Shown here in pieces: positions 26,043 through 35,894 of a DNA stretch of 64,000 nt. Both the position numbers and the translations under genes were made by a program. Each line of letters begins with the position of its first letter. Positions within the stretch are counted from its first letter, which is position 1. Source of the stretch: Aphodoplasma sp045626925 (GTDB lineage: Bacteria > Bacillota > Clostridia > UBA1381 > UMGS1253); assembly GCA_045626925.1 (NCBI GenBank), contig JAZUQZ010000029.1:62001-126000 (forward strand), in the 5' to 3' direction. The notes below the pieces were generated by a model that saw only the letters and a list, made by a program, of their open reading frames with translations, did not search any database and had not been told where the DNA came from.

Positions 26043-27320
26043 ATGAAGCTTCCGTTAGCTGATATGGTAAGGCCAAAGTCGCTTGATGATGTTGTGGGAC
26101 AACACCACATTCTTGATGAGGGCAAGGTTTTGTACAACCTTATACAAAAAAAGAATATACCCAATATGATATTTTATGGGCCAAGTGGCACGGGGAAAAC
26201 AACGGTTGCAAATATTATTGCAGAGTCCACGGGCAAAAAACTATATAAGCTAAATGCAACAACTGCTTCGGTAAGTGATATACGCGCTATTGTGGCAGAG
26301 CTTGATACATTGTTTAATGTAGAAGGTGCGCTTTTATATCTTGATGAGATACAAAACTTTAACAAAAAGCAACAGCAGTCGCTTTTAGAGTTTATAGAAA
26401 ATGGACGACTTACACTTATTGCATCTACGACAGAAAATCCGTATTTTTACATATACAACGCTATTTTGTCGCGCTCGAATGTGTTCGAGTTTAGGCCAGT
26501 AGATGCCCGGGATATAATTATATCACTTCAAAGGGCGACACACACTCTCGAGGGCGCGATGGGGGATATAAAAATAAAGCTTGATGATGATGTGTTTGAG
26601 TTTATATCGTCAGTAAGCGGAGGAGATGTGCGCAAGGCACTTAACACGCTTGAGGTATGTGTTATGTCATCGCCACCTGATAAAAAAGGTAATATTCATA
26701 TTACGCTTTCAAATGCAGAGGGTGCATCGCAGAAAAAGGCGATGCGTTATGAGCGCGATGGCGATAGTCATTATGATGTGATGAGCGCATTTCAAAAGTC
26801 GATTCGTGGCTCGGATGCTGATGCGGCTATACACTATCTTGCAAGGCTTCTTTGTGCAGGCGATATGATATCTGCGTGTCGAAGACTTTTGGTTATTGCA
26901 TCAGAGGACATCGGCATGGCATATCCACAGGCGGCATCGATAGTAAAAGCGTGTGTAGATTCTGCGCTTCAGCTTGGTTTGCCGGAGGCGAGGATTCCTC
27001 TTGCACAGGCGGTGCTTGTGCTTGCTACTGCACCGAAAACAAACTCTGCCATATGTGCAATTGATGCGGCTATGCATGATGTCGAAAGTATGGATGTGGG
27101 AATGGTTCCGTCGGCGCTGCGTGACAGTCACTATGATGGCGCATCAAAGCTTGGACATGGTCAGGGGTATAAATATCCGCACAGCTATGAGAATAATTAT
27201 ATATCTCAGCAGTATTTGCCGGATAATATTAAAGACAGGGTATACTATACGCCGGGGAATAATAAAAACGAAAAAGTAATTGCAGAGTATTGGGACAAAG
27301 TTAAAAAAAAGGGTAAATAA
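26043..27320 (+). CDS. rarA: Replication-associated recombination protein A (RarA/MgsA)
   Basis: AAA+ ATPase related to clamp loaders that acts at stalled forks. 425 residues. Walker A GPSGTGKTT at residues 46-54, Walker B LLYLDEIQNFNKKQQQ, sensor 1 LIASTTENPYF, sensor 2 SGGDVRKALN. The C-terminal tetramerisation region includes ASEDIGMAYPQA and a YKYPHSYENNYISQQYLP segment typical of RarA. AAGAGGTGAATAG precedes the ATG. Confidence 0.94.
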   Translation: MKLPLADMVRPKSLDDVVGQHHILDEGKVLYNLIQKKNIPNMIFYGPSGTGKTTVANIIAESTGKKLYKLNATTASVSDIRAIVAELDTLFNVEGALLYLDEIQNFNKKQQQSLLEFIENGRLTLIASTTENPYFYIYNAILSRSNVFEFRPVDARDIIISLQRATHTLEGAMGDIKIKLDDDVFEFISSVSGGDVRKALNTLEVCVMSSPPDKKGNIHITLSNAEGASQKKAMRYERDGDSHYDVMSAFQKSIRGSDADAAIHYLARLLCAGDMISACRRLLVIASEDIGMAYPQAASIVKACVDSALQLGLPEARIPLAQAVLVLATAPKTNSAICAIDAAMHDVESMDVGMVPSALRDSHYDGASKLGHGQGYKYPHSYENNYISQQYLPDNIKDRVYYTPGNNKNEKVIAEYWDKVKKKGK

Positions 27321-27358
27321 TTACGGAAGAGAATTATTACATGGTATTGGGAGGAATT

Positions 27359-28252
27359 ATGACAAACAAAAACTCAAGGGGAATTTTGGCAAAGATTGCT
27401 CTTTTTGGCGCCGCACTTATATGGGGGAGCTCATTTATAATAGTTAAAGATACAGTAAATGTGCTGCCGCCGAATTTGTTGATTGCAGTGCGCTTTTGCA
27501 TTGCGTGTATATTATTGTCACTTGTTTTTGCAAAAAAGCTTGTACTAATCAATCGTACATATCTATGGCAGGGTGCAATAATCGGTGCGCTTTTGTTTGC
27601 GGCATATTCGACTCAAACGATTGGTATTACAGACACTACACCGGGCAAAAATGCCTTTCTTACGGCAATTTATTGTGTGATTGTACCATTTATGTTTTGG
27701 TTTTTTACAAAGAAAAAGCCCGACATATACAATATTATTGCGGCGCTTTTGTGCATATCCGGTATTGGATTTATTTCGCTCACGAGCAAGTTTGCTGTTG
27801 GGTTTGGAGATGCACTCACACTTATTGGTGGCGTATTTTATGCAGCGCACCTTGTTACAGTATCAATATTTGGCAAGGACAAAGACCCGATACTGCTTAC
27901 GATATTGCAGTTCTTTTATGCCGGCATTTTTGGATGGATTGTGACGCTTACAACGGAGAGTATGCCGACACACATAGCTTTTGGTGCTGTGACAAGCGTT
28001 TTATATCTTGCATTTTTTTGCACGGCAGGTGCACTATTATTGCAAAATATTGGTCAAAAATATACACACCCGTCAGCTGCATCGATTATATTAAGTCTTG
28101 AGTCGGTGTTTGGCGCACTGATAAGTGTAATATTTGGCTATGAGGTACTTACAACAAGGATTTTTGTAGGCTTTGCGTTCATATTTATAGCCGTACTTAT
28201 ATCGGAAACAAAGCTTTCGTTTCTAAAACCAAGTAATAATAAAGATGTGTAG
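27359..28252 (+). CDS. DMT (EamA) family transporter
   Basis: 297-residue membrane protein with about ten hydrophobic helices in two EamA repeats. GAALIWGSSFIIVKDTVN opens repeat 1 and the SVLYLAFFCTAGALLLQNIGQKY to SAASIILSLESVFGALIS block closes repeat 2. Such transporters export amino acids, nucleosides or other metabolites; the substrate cannot be read from the sequence. The ATG at 27359 follows TTGGGAGGAATT; the upstream ATG at 27341 lacks a site. It follows rarA by 38 bp and may share its transcript. Confidence 0.87.
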   Translation: MTNKNSRGILAKIALFGAALIWGSSFIIVKDTVNVLPPNLLIAVRFCIACILLSLVFAKKLVLINRTYLWQGAIIGALLFAAYSTQTIGITDTTPGKNAFLTAIYCVIVPFMFWFFTKKKPDIYNIIAALLCISGIGFISLTSKFAVGFGDALTLIGGVFYAAHLVTVSIFGKDKDPILLTILQFFYAGIFGWIVTLTTESMPTHIAFGAVTSVLYLAFFCTAGALLLQNIGQKYTHPSAASIILSLESVFGALISVIFGYEVLTTRIFVGFAFIFIAVLISETKLSFLKPSNNKDV

Positions 28253-28265
28253 AGTGATTTTTGTA

Positions 28266-28294
28266 TTGACAAGTCTATATAATAGGTGTATTAT
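28266..28294 (+). promoter_or_regulatory. Promoter of tRNA-Gly(CCC)
   Basis: TTGACA (28266-28271), a 17-base spacer and TATTAT (28289-28294), ending 20 bases before the mature tRNA. Confidence 0.8.
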
Positions 28295-28314
28295 ATTTAC
28301 TATACTTCGCCTAT

Positions 28315-28388
28315 GCGGGCATAGTTTAGTGGCAAAACAACAGCTTCCCAAGCTGTGGATACGGGTTCGATTCCCGTTGTCCGCTCCA
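28315..28388 (+). tRNA. tRNA-Gly (anticodon CCC)
   Basis: 74 nt with encoded CCA. Acceptor GCGGGCA pairs with TGTCCGC, with one G-T pair. The anticodon stem ACAGC/GCTGT encloses TTCCCAA. The T-loop is GGGTTCGATTCCC. Confidence 0.95.
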
Positions 28389-28393
28389 ACAAA

Positions 28394-28428
28394 AAGCACA
28401 TTGCAAATTTGCAATGTGCTTTTAATAT
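28394..28428. terminator. Terminator after tRNA-Gly, opposed to purC
   Basis: AGCACATTGCAAA and TTTGCAATGTGCT form a continuous 13-bp palindrome with T-runs on both sides, serving the tRNA (+) and purC (-). Confidence 0.85.
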
Positions 28429-28438
28429 TATAAAAAAT

Positions 28439-29122
28439 TTATCTTGCAAGAATAAGCTTTGTAAGCTCAACCGGGTCAACAATTTTGCCGTCTTTATAAA
28501 CGCGCATATTACCGGATGCGATTTCGTCTATAAGAATAACCTCGCCATTGTTGTAACCAAACTCAAACTTTATATCCCACAAGTCAAGGCCGATACTCTT
28601 AAGGTCATCAGCAACAATCTTTGTAATTTTGAGTGTTTGTGCTTTCATACTTTCAAACATTTGAGGTGTCATAACACCAAGCGCTGCAAGACCTTCCATT
28701 GTTACGAGCGGGTCGCCCTTGTCATCATTTTTAAAGGTGCATTCAACATAGCCACCGTCCAAAACTGTACCATCTTCCATATATTCGCCATATCTGCGGA
28801 TAAAGCTTCCTGTTGCAACCAAACGGCATATTACCTCTAAACCGTGACCAAAAACAGTTGCAGGAAGAACCTCCATTGTCGCATTATCAACATCGGCACT
28901 TACATAATGAGTTTTGATGCCTGCCTTTTTAAGCATATCAAAATAATAAACCGATGTGCGAAGATTTGCCTTGCCGATACCTTCAATAGTAAGACCTACT
29001 GTATTTTCGCCCGGGTCAAAAACACCATCTTTGCCTGTGCAATCGTCCTTAAACTTTAGCATAACATTGCCATTATCAAGGCCGTATACATCTTTTGTTT
29101 TTCCTGTGTAAAGCTTTTTCAT
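28439..29122 (-). CDS. purC: Phosphoribosylaminoimidazole-succinocarboxamide synthase
   Basis: SAICAR synthetase of purine synthesis, joining aspartate to CAIR with ATP. 227 residues. Motifs: LYTGKTKDVYGLDNGNVMLKFKDDCTG (start of the ATP-binding region, given in part), VICRLVATGSFIRRYG, LIDEIASGNMRVYKDG near the C-terminus with the catalytic Asp. Isolated from other pur genes. AGGAAGGG precedes the ATG. Confidence 0.94.
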   Translation of the reverse strand: MKKLYTGKTKDVYGLDNGNVMLKFKDDCTGKDGVFDPGENTVGLTIEGIGKANLRTSVYYFDMLKKAGIKTHYVSADVDNATMEVLPATVFGHGLEVICRLVATGSFIRRYGEYMEDGTVLDGGYVECTFKNDDKGDPLVTMEGLAALGVMTPQMFESMKAQTLKITKIVADDLKSIGLDLWDIKFEFGYNNGEVILIDEIASGNMRVYKDGKIVDPVELTKLILAR

Positions 29123-29298
29123 ATTAACAACCCTTCCTTATTTATGTATAGTTTAATCACTTTCATGCATATCATAAAAATTATTGTAACACAAAACGGG
29201 CTAAAACGCAATATTTTTTTGTAAAGGATATAATATTTTGTTATATTTTACAGTTGATTAGGTATGGATTGAGATTTTTTTGTGTTTGATTAGGATAG

Positions 29299-29333
29299 TT
29301 AAAAATCCTGCCACTAATGTGACAGGATTTGTG
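29299..29333 (-). terminator. Terminator of the tRNA-fMet gene
   Basis: On the minus strand AAATCCTGTCAC, loop, GTGGCAGGATTTTT directly after the tRNA CCA. Confidence 0.85.
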
Positions 29334-29410
<77 letters not shown>

Positions 29411-29429
29411 ATATTTAGATTACTTTGAT

Positions 29430-29458
29430 ATTATAGCACAGCAAGATATGTTTGTAAA
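29430..29458 (-). promoter_or_regulatory. Promoter of tRNA-fMet
   Basis: Minus strand TTTACA (29453-29458), a 17-base spacer and TATAAT (29430-29435). Confidence 0.8.
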
Positions 29459-29599
29459 GAAAAATTTTCAAAAAAACAAAATAAATTTGAGCTTTTATAT
29501 AAATTTTATGCCTGAAACATTAAAAATATACCACATCATAAGTAGAGGCAAATCCGTTTTTATGCGAATTTGCCCATGTTTACACTTTGTTATAAGGCG

Positions 29600-29827
29600 T
29601 TATCTTGCGTGGTGAGCTGTAGTGTCAGCCGGCACCTTGTCTTTGAATAAAAGTGTGATAGACCACAAAGCGCCAAGACCTACAAGAGTATAGATTACTC
29701 TTGAAAAAGCTGCCATCTGACCGCCAAAAAGCATAGCAACGACATCAACGCCGAAAATGCCTATCGAGCCCCAGTTTAATCCGCCGACAATAACAAGTAT
29801 AAGTGCAATTGTATCAATTATTGCCAT
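29600..29827 (-). CDS. DUF378 small membrane protein
   Basis: 75-residue protein with two transmembrane helices. ALILVIVGGLNWGSIGIFGVD and VIYTLVGLGALWSITLLF match the DUF378 (YuzA) family. Function unknown. The ATG at 29825-29827 is nine bases after GGAGG; a GTG two codons upstream is too close. Monocistronic. Confidence 0.85.
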   Translation of the reverse strand: MAIIDTIALILVIVGGLNWGSIGIFGVDVVAMLFGGQMAAFSRVIYTLVGLGALWSITLLFKDKVPADTTAHHAR

Positions 29828-29989
29828 TTTCACATACCTCCATTTTATTTTTTAAAAATATGTTTTTGCGTTTCATAATTAAGTTTGTGCAGGTTTTTTA
29901 ATAATAAACAAGGAAAATTATGCAAAAAATTTTTAAAAAACAAAGCTTATTAAAGAAGGATAGGATATGTGATTGTTTGGAGAAGGTTT

Positions 29990-30383
29990 TTAATTTATAT
30001 ATTTGCCCATATAATATGAACGCTTCAATTGTTTTTCATTACTATATGCATTTCTTATTGTGGCAATTATTGATGTGTTTGCCCCAATAGCCTTAAGCTC
30101 TGCCTTAAGATTTGCCAAAAGCTCCTTTTTCACTAATTTCTCCGTTTTCAAGCTGAGCCTTTTCTTCGTCTGTATATTCGCGATAGCTTTCGTTAAGATG
30201 TGCTTCAAGCTCACTTTTGAGTGCTTTGTCATTATCGTTAATTTTTTGAACAATCTGGTCGGAGTCATTATATAAAGCGGTTATAAAATCAGCCAAATTA
30301 TCTCTTTGAACTATCGCAAAGCATATTATTGCTACAAGTAAAAGCGCAAAAATTATGCCTGTTGCTTTAAAAATTTTTTTCAC
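29990..30383 (-). pseudogene. Small membrane-anchored protein gene, apparently frameshifted
   Basis: The first frame (30105-30383) gives 92 residues: an N-terminal helix (IIFALLLVAIICFAIV) and a charged region ending in ENGEISEKGAFGKS. A second frame continues from the same point with ELLANLKAELKAIGANTS and ends at 29990 in YYMGKYIN. Joining them at the A5 run 30126-30130 (removing one base) gives a continuous protein of about 130 residues ISEK-ELLANL. Interpreted as a one-base insertion, a sequencing error, or a slippage site. It lies 33 bp after prfB on the same strand. No family recognised. Confidence 0.55.
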
Positions 30384-30416
30384 AAAGCTCGCCTCCGATG
30401 TATATAAGAGCTTGTA

Positions 30417-31539
30417 TTATTTTTCATTTAGTTGGCCAAGACTTGCCGCTTGAAGATACGAGTTTATAAAGCCGTCGAGCGCACCATCCATAACTGCACC
30501 GATGTTGCCTACTTCAAAATTTGTGCGGTGGTCTTTGACCATGTTATACGGATGGAAAACATAGGAGCGAATCTGGCTTCCCCATGCGATTTCCTTTTGA
30601 ACGCCCTTTATATCTTCGATTTTGTCCTTGTGTTGTTGTTCAGCAATCTGGACAAGCTTCGACTTTAGCATTTTCATTGCGGTTTCACGGTTTTGATGCT
30701 GTGAACGCTCTGTCTGGCATGCAACCACAACGCCTGTAGGTATGTGTGTTATGCGTATAGCAGAGTCGGTTTTGTTAATGTGCTGACCACCTGCACCACT
30801 TGCGCGGAAGGTATCAACACGCAAATCCTCCGGATTGATTTTTATTTCAATATCGTCCTCAATTTCGGGCATAACCTCAACGGATGCAAATGAGGTGTGT
30901 CTGCGACCGGAGGCGTCGAACGGCGAAATTCTTACAAGACGATGAACGCCTTTTTCAGACTTTGCATAGCCATACGCATTGATGCCACTAAGAAGTATTG
31001 TTGCACTTTTTATGCCTGCTTCATCGCCATCAAGGATATCAAGCACCTCACAAGAAAAGTCTCGCTTTGCTGCCCACATTTGATACATACGCAAAAGCAT
31101 CTGGGCCCAATCTTGTGCCTCGGTGCCGCCGGCGCCTGCATGAAATGTGATTATGGCGTTGCATTTATCGTATTTGCCCGACAAAAGCGTTTCAAGCGTC
31201 ATCGATTCAAGCATTTCACTTACATCATCACATGCTTGTTTTACTTCGTCTAAAAGTGAGTCATCATCTTCCTCAATTGCAAGCGCAACGAGTGTTTTTG
31301 CATCCTCCCAATCGGCAACAAGCTTGTCATAACGCGCAGCCCTGTCCTTTAGCTGTTTGATTTTTTGAAGAGTTTTTTGTGAAAGCTCCATATCGTTATA
31401 AAAATCGGGCGAAAGTGTCGTTTTTTCAAGTTCTTCTACTTTGGCTAATGTTGATGCGATGTCAAAGTGAATCCCTCAAATTCGTTATTTTATCGGTTAA
31501 AGCTTCGAGAGCAAGTCTGTATTCTTCATACTCTAACAT
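30417..31539 (-). CDS. prfB: Peptide chain release factor 2 (programmed +1 frameshift)
   Basis: Recognises UGA and UAA stops and releases the peptide. The main frame (30417-31461) carries RISPFDASG with the stop-codon-reading tripeptide SPF, and GAGGQHINKTDSA with catalytic GGQ. The first 25 codons lie in another frame starting at ATG 31537-31539 (MLEYEEYRLALEAL) and end at TGA 31462-31464 in the site CTTTGAC, preceded by a GAGGG internal Shine-Dalgarno. Ribosomes shift +1 there and continue with DIASTLAKVEEL. The shift lowers RF2 synthesis when RF2 is plentiful. Total about 373 residues. Confidence 0.97.
31461..31478 (-). promoter_or_regulatory. Programmed +1 frameshift signal of prfB
   Basis: On the minus strand GAGGG, a short spacer and CTTTGAC: the internal Shine-Dalgarno, the slippery CTT codon and the in-frame TGA of the classic RF2 recoding site. 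Confidence 0.95.
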
Positions 31540-31593
31540 AACTAATCACATCCTTGTATAAAATTATATGCTATATAGTTTGGTAACTATTTT

Positions 31594-33795
31594 TTAAAAC
31601 AGTGACATTTGTTTGTTTGGATTATCTTCTTCACGAAGAAAGCTTCCCATTGCGGGGATATTCTTTGTTTTATAGTAGCTTACATCTTCAATACCGCTGT
31701 TTTCTGCAAGCACTACATCCGCAACAACACTACCTTTTTTAGAAATCATTACGCTTACACCTTGCGTTGTTTTTGTTGTTTTAAGAGGTATTTTTGCACT
31801 ATTGAAAAACAAAGCCTTGCCAAGATTTGAAAAAACTACAAAATCATACTCCTGCTCGCCTATAAAGATTATTTTAACAAGTGGCGAGCCTGTATAATAT
31901 GCGTTCTGGAGGCGTTTGCGGTTTGTCTTTGTTGCGTATCCTTCTACAGGCACTTTTGCCATTTTGCCGTTTGCAAAGCAATATAAAAAGTTGCCCTTAT
32001 AGTCGGTTGTGGGGTGTATAAACACAATTTTTTCGTCCGCTTCACTCGACAAAAGATTCGGCAAATATTCTCCCATAAGGCTTACCTTTGAATCGGCGAT
32101 GTCGCTTATTTTGTATTTATAAACATTGCCTTTATCAGAAAACAGCAACAGGTCTGCTTTGTTTTGTGTTTCAATTTCCTGCAATATCACATCGCCTTCT
32201 TTAAGATTGTGCTCTTTGCCTGATGAACGAAGTGATGCGGCAGACACCTTTTTCAAATAATTATCACGCGTAAAGAAAAGTGTGAGCGGATAATCTTCTA
32301 TAAAGCTTTCTTCGTTAAAATGCTCTACCTCATCGTTTGCAATTACTTGTGTTTTTCTGTCGATGCCATATTTTTTGGAAAGCTCTATAAGTTGTTTTGA
32401 AATAAGCTTTTTGACGGTGGCGTCACTGCCAAGCGTTTTTGTAAGCTCGCCAATTTCTTTTGTAAGAGTTTCGATATCTTCTGTGCGCTTTAAAATATAT
32501 TCGCGGTTAAGATTACGAAGCTTTATATCAGCGATATATTCTGCCTGCACCTCGTCAATATCAAACCCTTTCATAAGATTTGGAACAACCATATTCTCAA
32601 GCTCTGTATGGCGGATAATACTTACGGCTTTGTCAATGTCTAAAAGTATTTTTGCAAGTCCTTCTAACAGATGAAGTCTGTCAGATTTTTTTTCTATATC
32701 AAAGGCAAGACGCCTTTTTACACATGTTATGCGAAAACGCACCCATTCACCAAGGATGCCTCTTACGCCGAGCACAACCGGTCTGCTGTCTATAAGAAGA
32801 TTGAAATTGCACGAAAAAGTGTCTTCGAGCGTTGTGAGCCTGAAAAGGCGTGTCATAAGCTTATCCGGGTCTGTGCCACGCTTTAAATCAAGCGTGATTT
32901 TGAGTCCGCCCTTATCCGTTTCGTCACGCACATCGGAAATTTCTCTGAGTTTGCCTGCTTTTATAAGTTCGACGAGCTTGTCGATAATAACCTCTGATGT
33001 GGTTGTGTATGGAATTTCGGTAATTTCGATACAGTTGTTTTTCTTATCATAATTATAGACAGAGCGAAGCTTGAAGCTGCCGCGTCCTGTTTCAAAAATT
33101 TTGTGCATTTCTTCTTCCTCATAAAGAAGTGTTGCGCCCGTTGGAAAGTCAGGTGCTTTTATATATTGTGTCAAATCCACATCCGGATTTTTCATATATT
33201 CGACCGTCGCCTCACACATTTCACGAAGGTTGAAGCTTGCAATATTTGATGCCATACCAACGGCTATGCCCTGATTTGGATTTATTAAAATATTTGGGAA
33301 TGCAGTCGGCAGAAGTGTTGGTTCCTTTAATGTGGCGTCATAATTATCAACAAAATCGACAGTGTTTTTATCAATATCGCCGAAAATATCACTGCATATA
33401 GGGTCAAGCTTAACCTCTGTATAACGCGGAGCGGCAAAAGCCATATCGCGTGAATACTGTTTGCCAAAGTTGCCCTTTGAATCAACAAATGGATGCAAAA
33501 GTGCCTCGTTACTGCGTGTAAGACGCACCATTGTTTCATATATTGCCATATCACCGTGCGGATTAAGCTTCATCGTCTGCCCGACAACATTTGATGATTT
33601 TGTGCGCGCACCACTCATAAGCCCCATCTTATACATCGTATAAAGAAGCTTTCTGTGTGATGGTTTAAAACCATCAATTTCCGGTATCGCGCGCGATATA
33701 ATAACGCTCATCGCATAAGGCATATAGTTTTTTTCAAGAGTTTGTGTAATAGGCTGTTTATAAAAATTTTCGTTTTCTGTATTAGTTGTTTCCAT
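31594..33795 (-). CDS. parC: Type IIA topoisomerase subunit A (ParC-like)
   Basis: DNA-cleaving subunit of a gyrase/topo IV enzyme. 733 residues, shorter than GyrA. The catalytic tyrosine lies in AAPRYTEVKL. The drug-pocket region reads NPHGDMAIYETMVRL, so the position of E. coli GyrA Ser83 is Met and that of Asp87 is Glu. The C-terminal beta-pinwheel is present (EGDVILQEIETQNKADLLLFSD and later blades), but no QRRGGKG-type GyrA box is seen, favouring ParC. ATG 33793-33795 follows AAAGGAGAG. It starts 21 bp after parE. Confidence 0.87.
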   Translation of the reverse strand: METTNTENENFYKQPITQTLEKNYMPYAMSVIISRAIPEIDGFKPSHRKLLYTMYKMGLMSGARTKSSNVVGQTMKLNPHGDMAIYETMVRLTRSNEALLHPFVDSKGNFGKQYSRDMAFAAPRYTEVKLDPICSDIFGDIDKNTVDFVDNYDATLKEPTLLPTAFPNILINPNQGIAVGMASNIASFNLREMCEATVEYMKNPDVDLTQYIKAPDFPTGATLLYEEEEMHKIFETGRGSFKLRSVYNYDKKNNCIEITEIPYTTTSEVIIDKLVELIKAGKLREISDVRDETDKGGLKITLDLKRGTDPDKLMTRLFRLTTLEDTFSCNFNLLIDSRPVVLGVRGILGEWVRFRITCVKRRLAFDIEKKSDRLHLLEGLAKILLDIDKAVSIIRHTELENMVVPNLMKGFDIDEVQAEYIADIKLRNLNREYILKRTEDIETLTKEIGELTKTLGSDATVKKLISKQLIELSKKYGIDRKTQVIANDEVEHFNEESFIEDYPLTLFFTRDNYLKKVSAASLRSSGKEHNLKEGDVILQEIETQNKADLLLFSDKGNVYKYKISDIADSKVSLMGEYLPNLLSSEADEKIVFIHPTTDYKGNFLYCFANGKMAKVPVEGYATKTNRKRLQNAYYTGSPLVKIIFIGEQEYDFVVFSNLGKALFFNSAKIPLKTTKTTQGVSVMISKKGSVVADVVLAENSGIEDVSYYKTKNIPAMGSFLREEDNPNKQMSLF

Positions 33796-33816
33796 TTTCT
33801 CTCTCCTTTCCACGCG

Positions 33817-35829
33817 TCAGCTCAAGTCTGCAAGGTCGATATAATCGCTTCCGACTTCGGCAATAAAGTCCTTGCGCCCTGTAAGGTTGTCGCCTAAAAG
33901 AAGGTCAAACATCTTTTCGGTCATTTCTGCGTCCTCGGGCTCGACTCTTATAAGCCTTCTCGTTTCGGGGTTCATTGTTGTCTGCCACATCATTTCCGGC
34001 TCATTTTCACCAAGACCCTTTGAACGCTGTATCTTATATTTATCATCTCCAAAGCCTGCAATGATTTGTGCCTTTTCAGCCTCGGAATAAGCAAAAAATG
34101 TATCATTTTTATGAGTAATTTCAAAAAGTGGCGACTCGGCGATATAAACCTTGCCCGCACTTATAAGTGTAGGCACAAGACGATAAATCATTGTAAGAAT
34201 AAGTGTCCTTATCTGGAAACCGTCAACATCGGCATCGGTACATATTATTACCTTGTTCCAACGAAGAAGGTCAATGTCAAACGAGTTAAAATCCTTGTTG
34301 TGCTTTGTTGAGATTTCAACGCCACAGCCGAGCACTTTCATAAGGTCTGTTATAATTTCACTTTTAAATATTTTGCCATAATCGGCTTTTAAACAGTTTA
34401 ATATTTTACCACGCACCGGAATAATTGCTTGAAATTCTGCATCACGCCCTTGTTTGCATGCACCAAGAGCCGAATCGCCCTCAACGATATAAACCTCTCT
34501 GCGCGACAAATCTTTTGTCCTGCAATCAACAAATTTTGATACACGATTTGTAACATCGATGCTTCCTGTAAGCTTCTTTTTGATGCTTACACGCGCTTTT
34601 TCTGCCGATTCACGCGAGCGCTTGTTTATAAGTACCTGGTTGGCGATTTTGTCCGCTTCTGCTTTGTTTTCTGTAAAATAAACAGTAAGCTGGTTGCGCA
34701 AAAACTCCGTCATCGTATCTTGTATAAATTTATTGTTTATTGCTTTTTTTGTTTGGTTTTCATAGCTCGTTTGCGTTGAAAAAGTGCTTGAAACAAACAT
34801 AAGTGAATCGCTTACATCAACAAAAGTAATTTTGCTTTCATTTTTTTGATATTTTCCGGTTTGTTTAAGATATTGGTCTATAGCAGATACAAAGGCGCTT
34901 TTTACTGCTTTATCAGGCGAACCGCCGTGTTCAAGAAAACTCGAGTTATGATAATATTCAAGCATTGGTGTTTCATTTGAAAAACAAAATGCCGTCTGGA
35001 TTTTTACTTTATATTCGTCTTTATCATCGCGGTCGCGTCCACGGCGTTCTGCTTCGGCATAATGTACATCGGTAAAGTTTTTTTCGCCACCGCACTCCTT
35101 TATATAATCGACTATTCCGCTTTCATAACAAAACTCGTACATATCCATACCTTCGCTCGTTTCGTTATAAAGCGTAAATGTCAAATTTGGATTTACAACA
35201 GCTTGTTTTTTAAGCGTTTCCATATAATATTCAAGCGGGATATCAATATCTGTGAATACTGCAAGGTCCGGACGCCAGCGTATCGTTGTGCCGGTTTGTT
35301 TAAAGCGTGTAGGCTCTTTATTAAGTCCGCCGATATTCTCGCCTTTTTCAAAGTGAAGCGTATATTTTTGCCCTGCAGACAAAACTGTAACATCCATAAA
35401 TTCTGATGAATATTGCGTTGCACAGCTTCCAAGACCGTTTAGTCCAAGGCTGTATTGATAATTTCCGCCGGAATTATTGTCATATTTGCCACCGGCATAA
35501 AGCTCGCAAAAAACAAGCTCCCAGTTGTAGCGTTCTTCCTTTGGATTATAGTCAACGGGCACACCGCGTCCATGGTCAGCGACCTCGATTGACTTATCTA
35601 AAAAGCGTGTAACTTCAATCCTGTCACCATAGCCTTCTCGTGCTTCGTCAATGGCGTTTGATAAAATTTCAAAAAATGAATGGCAACAGCCCTCGATTCC
35701 ATCCGAGCCAAACATTACCGCAGGCCTAAGGCGCACTCTGTCTGCACCTTTAAGCTGTGATATGCTTGTGTTGCCATATTGCTCTTTCGATTTAGAGCTT
35801 TTATTTATTTGTGTGTTTTTCTCTTCCAT
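33817..35829 (-). CDS. parE: Type IIA topoisomerase subunit B (ParE-like)
   Basis: ATPase subunit, 670 residues. GHKL ATP-binding marks are FFEILSNAIDEAREGYGD (catalytic-region Glu and Asn), VADHGRGVPVDY and GLNGLGSCATQY. The Toprim domain has YIVEGDSALGACKQGRD, ICTDADVDGFQIRTLIL and RSKGLGENEPEMMWQTTM. EGDSALGA departs from the common EGDSAGGSA. The opening RVRLRPAVMFGSDGIEGCCH also differs from the usual RPGMYIGSTG, marking a divergent branch. Operon with parC. Confidence 0.88.
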   Translation of the reverse strand: MEEKNTQINKSSKSKEQYGNTSISQLKGADRVRLRPAVMFGSDGIEGCCHSFFEILSNAIDEAREGYGDRIEVTRFLDKSIEVADHGRGVPVDYNPKEERYNWELVFCELYAGGKYDNNSGGNYQYSLGLNGLGSCATQYSSEFMDVTVLSAGQKYTLHFEKGENIGGLNKEPTRFKQTGTTIRWRPDLAVFTDIDIPLEYYMETLKKQAVVNPNLTFTLYNETSEGMDMYEFCYESGIVDYIKECGGEKNFTDVHYAEAERRGRDRDDKDEYKVKIQTAFCFSNETPMLEYYHNSSFLEHGGSPDKAVKSAFVSAIDQYLKQTGKYQKNESKITFVDVSDSLMFVSSTFSTQTSYENQTKKAINNKFIQDTMTEFLRNQLTVYFTENKAEADKIANQVLINKRSRESAEKARVSIKKKLTGSIDVTNRVSKFVDCRTKDLSRREVYIVEGDSALGACKQGRDAEFQAIIPVRGKILNCLKADYGKIFKSEIITDLMKVLGCGVEISTKHNKDFNSFDIDLLRWNKVIICTDADVDGFQIRTLILTMIYRLVPTLISAGKVYIAESPLFEITHKNDTFFAYSEAEKAQIIAGFGDDKYKIQRSKGLGENEPEMMWQTTMNPETRRLIRVEPEDAEMTEKMFDLLLGDNLTGRKDFIAEVGSDYIDLADLS

Positions 35830-35894
35830 TGAAAATCTCCATTCTCTTGAAAGCGTAATTATAATAGGAATATATACATATCAACTTACTATAT

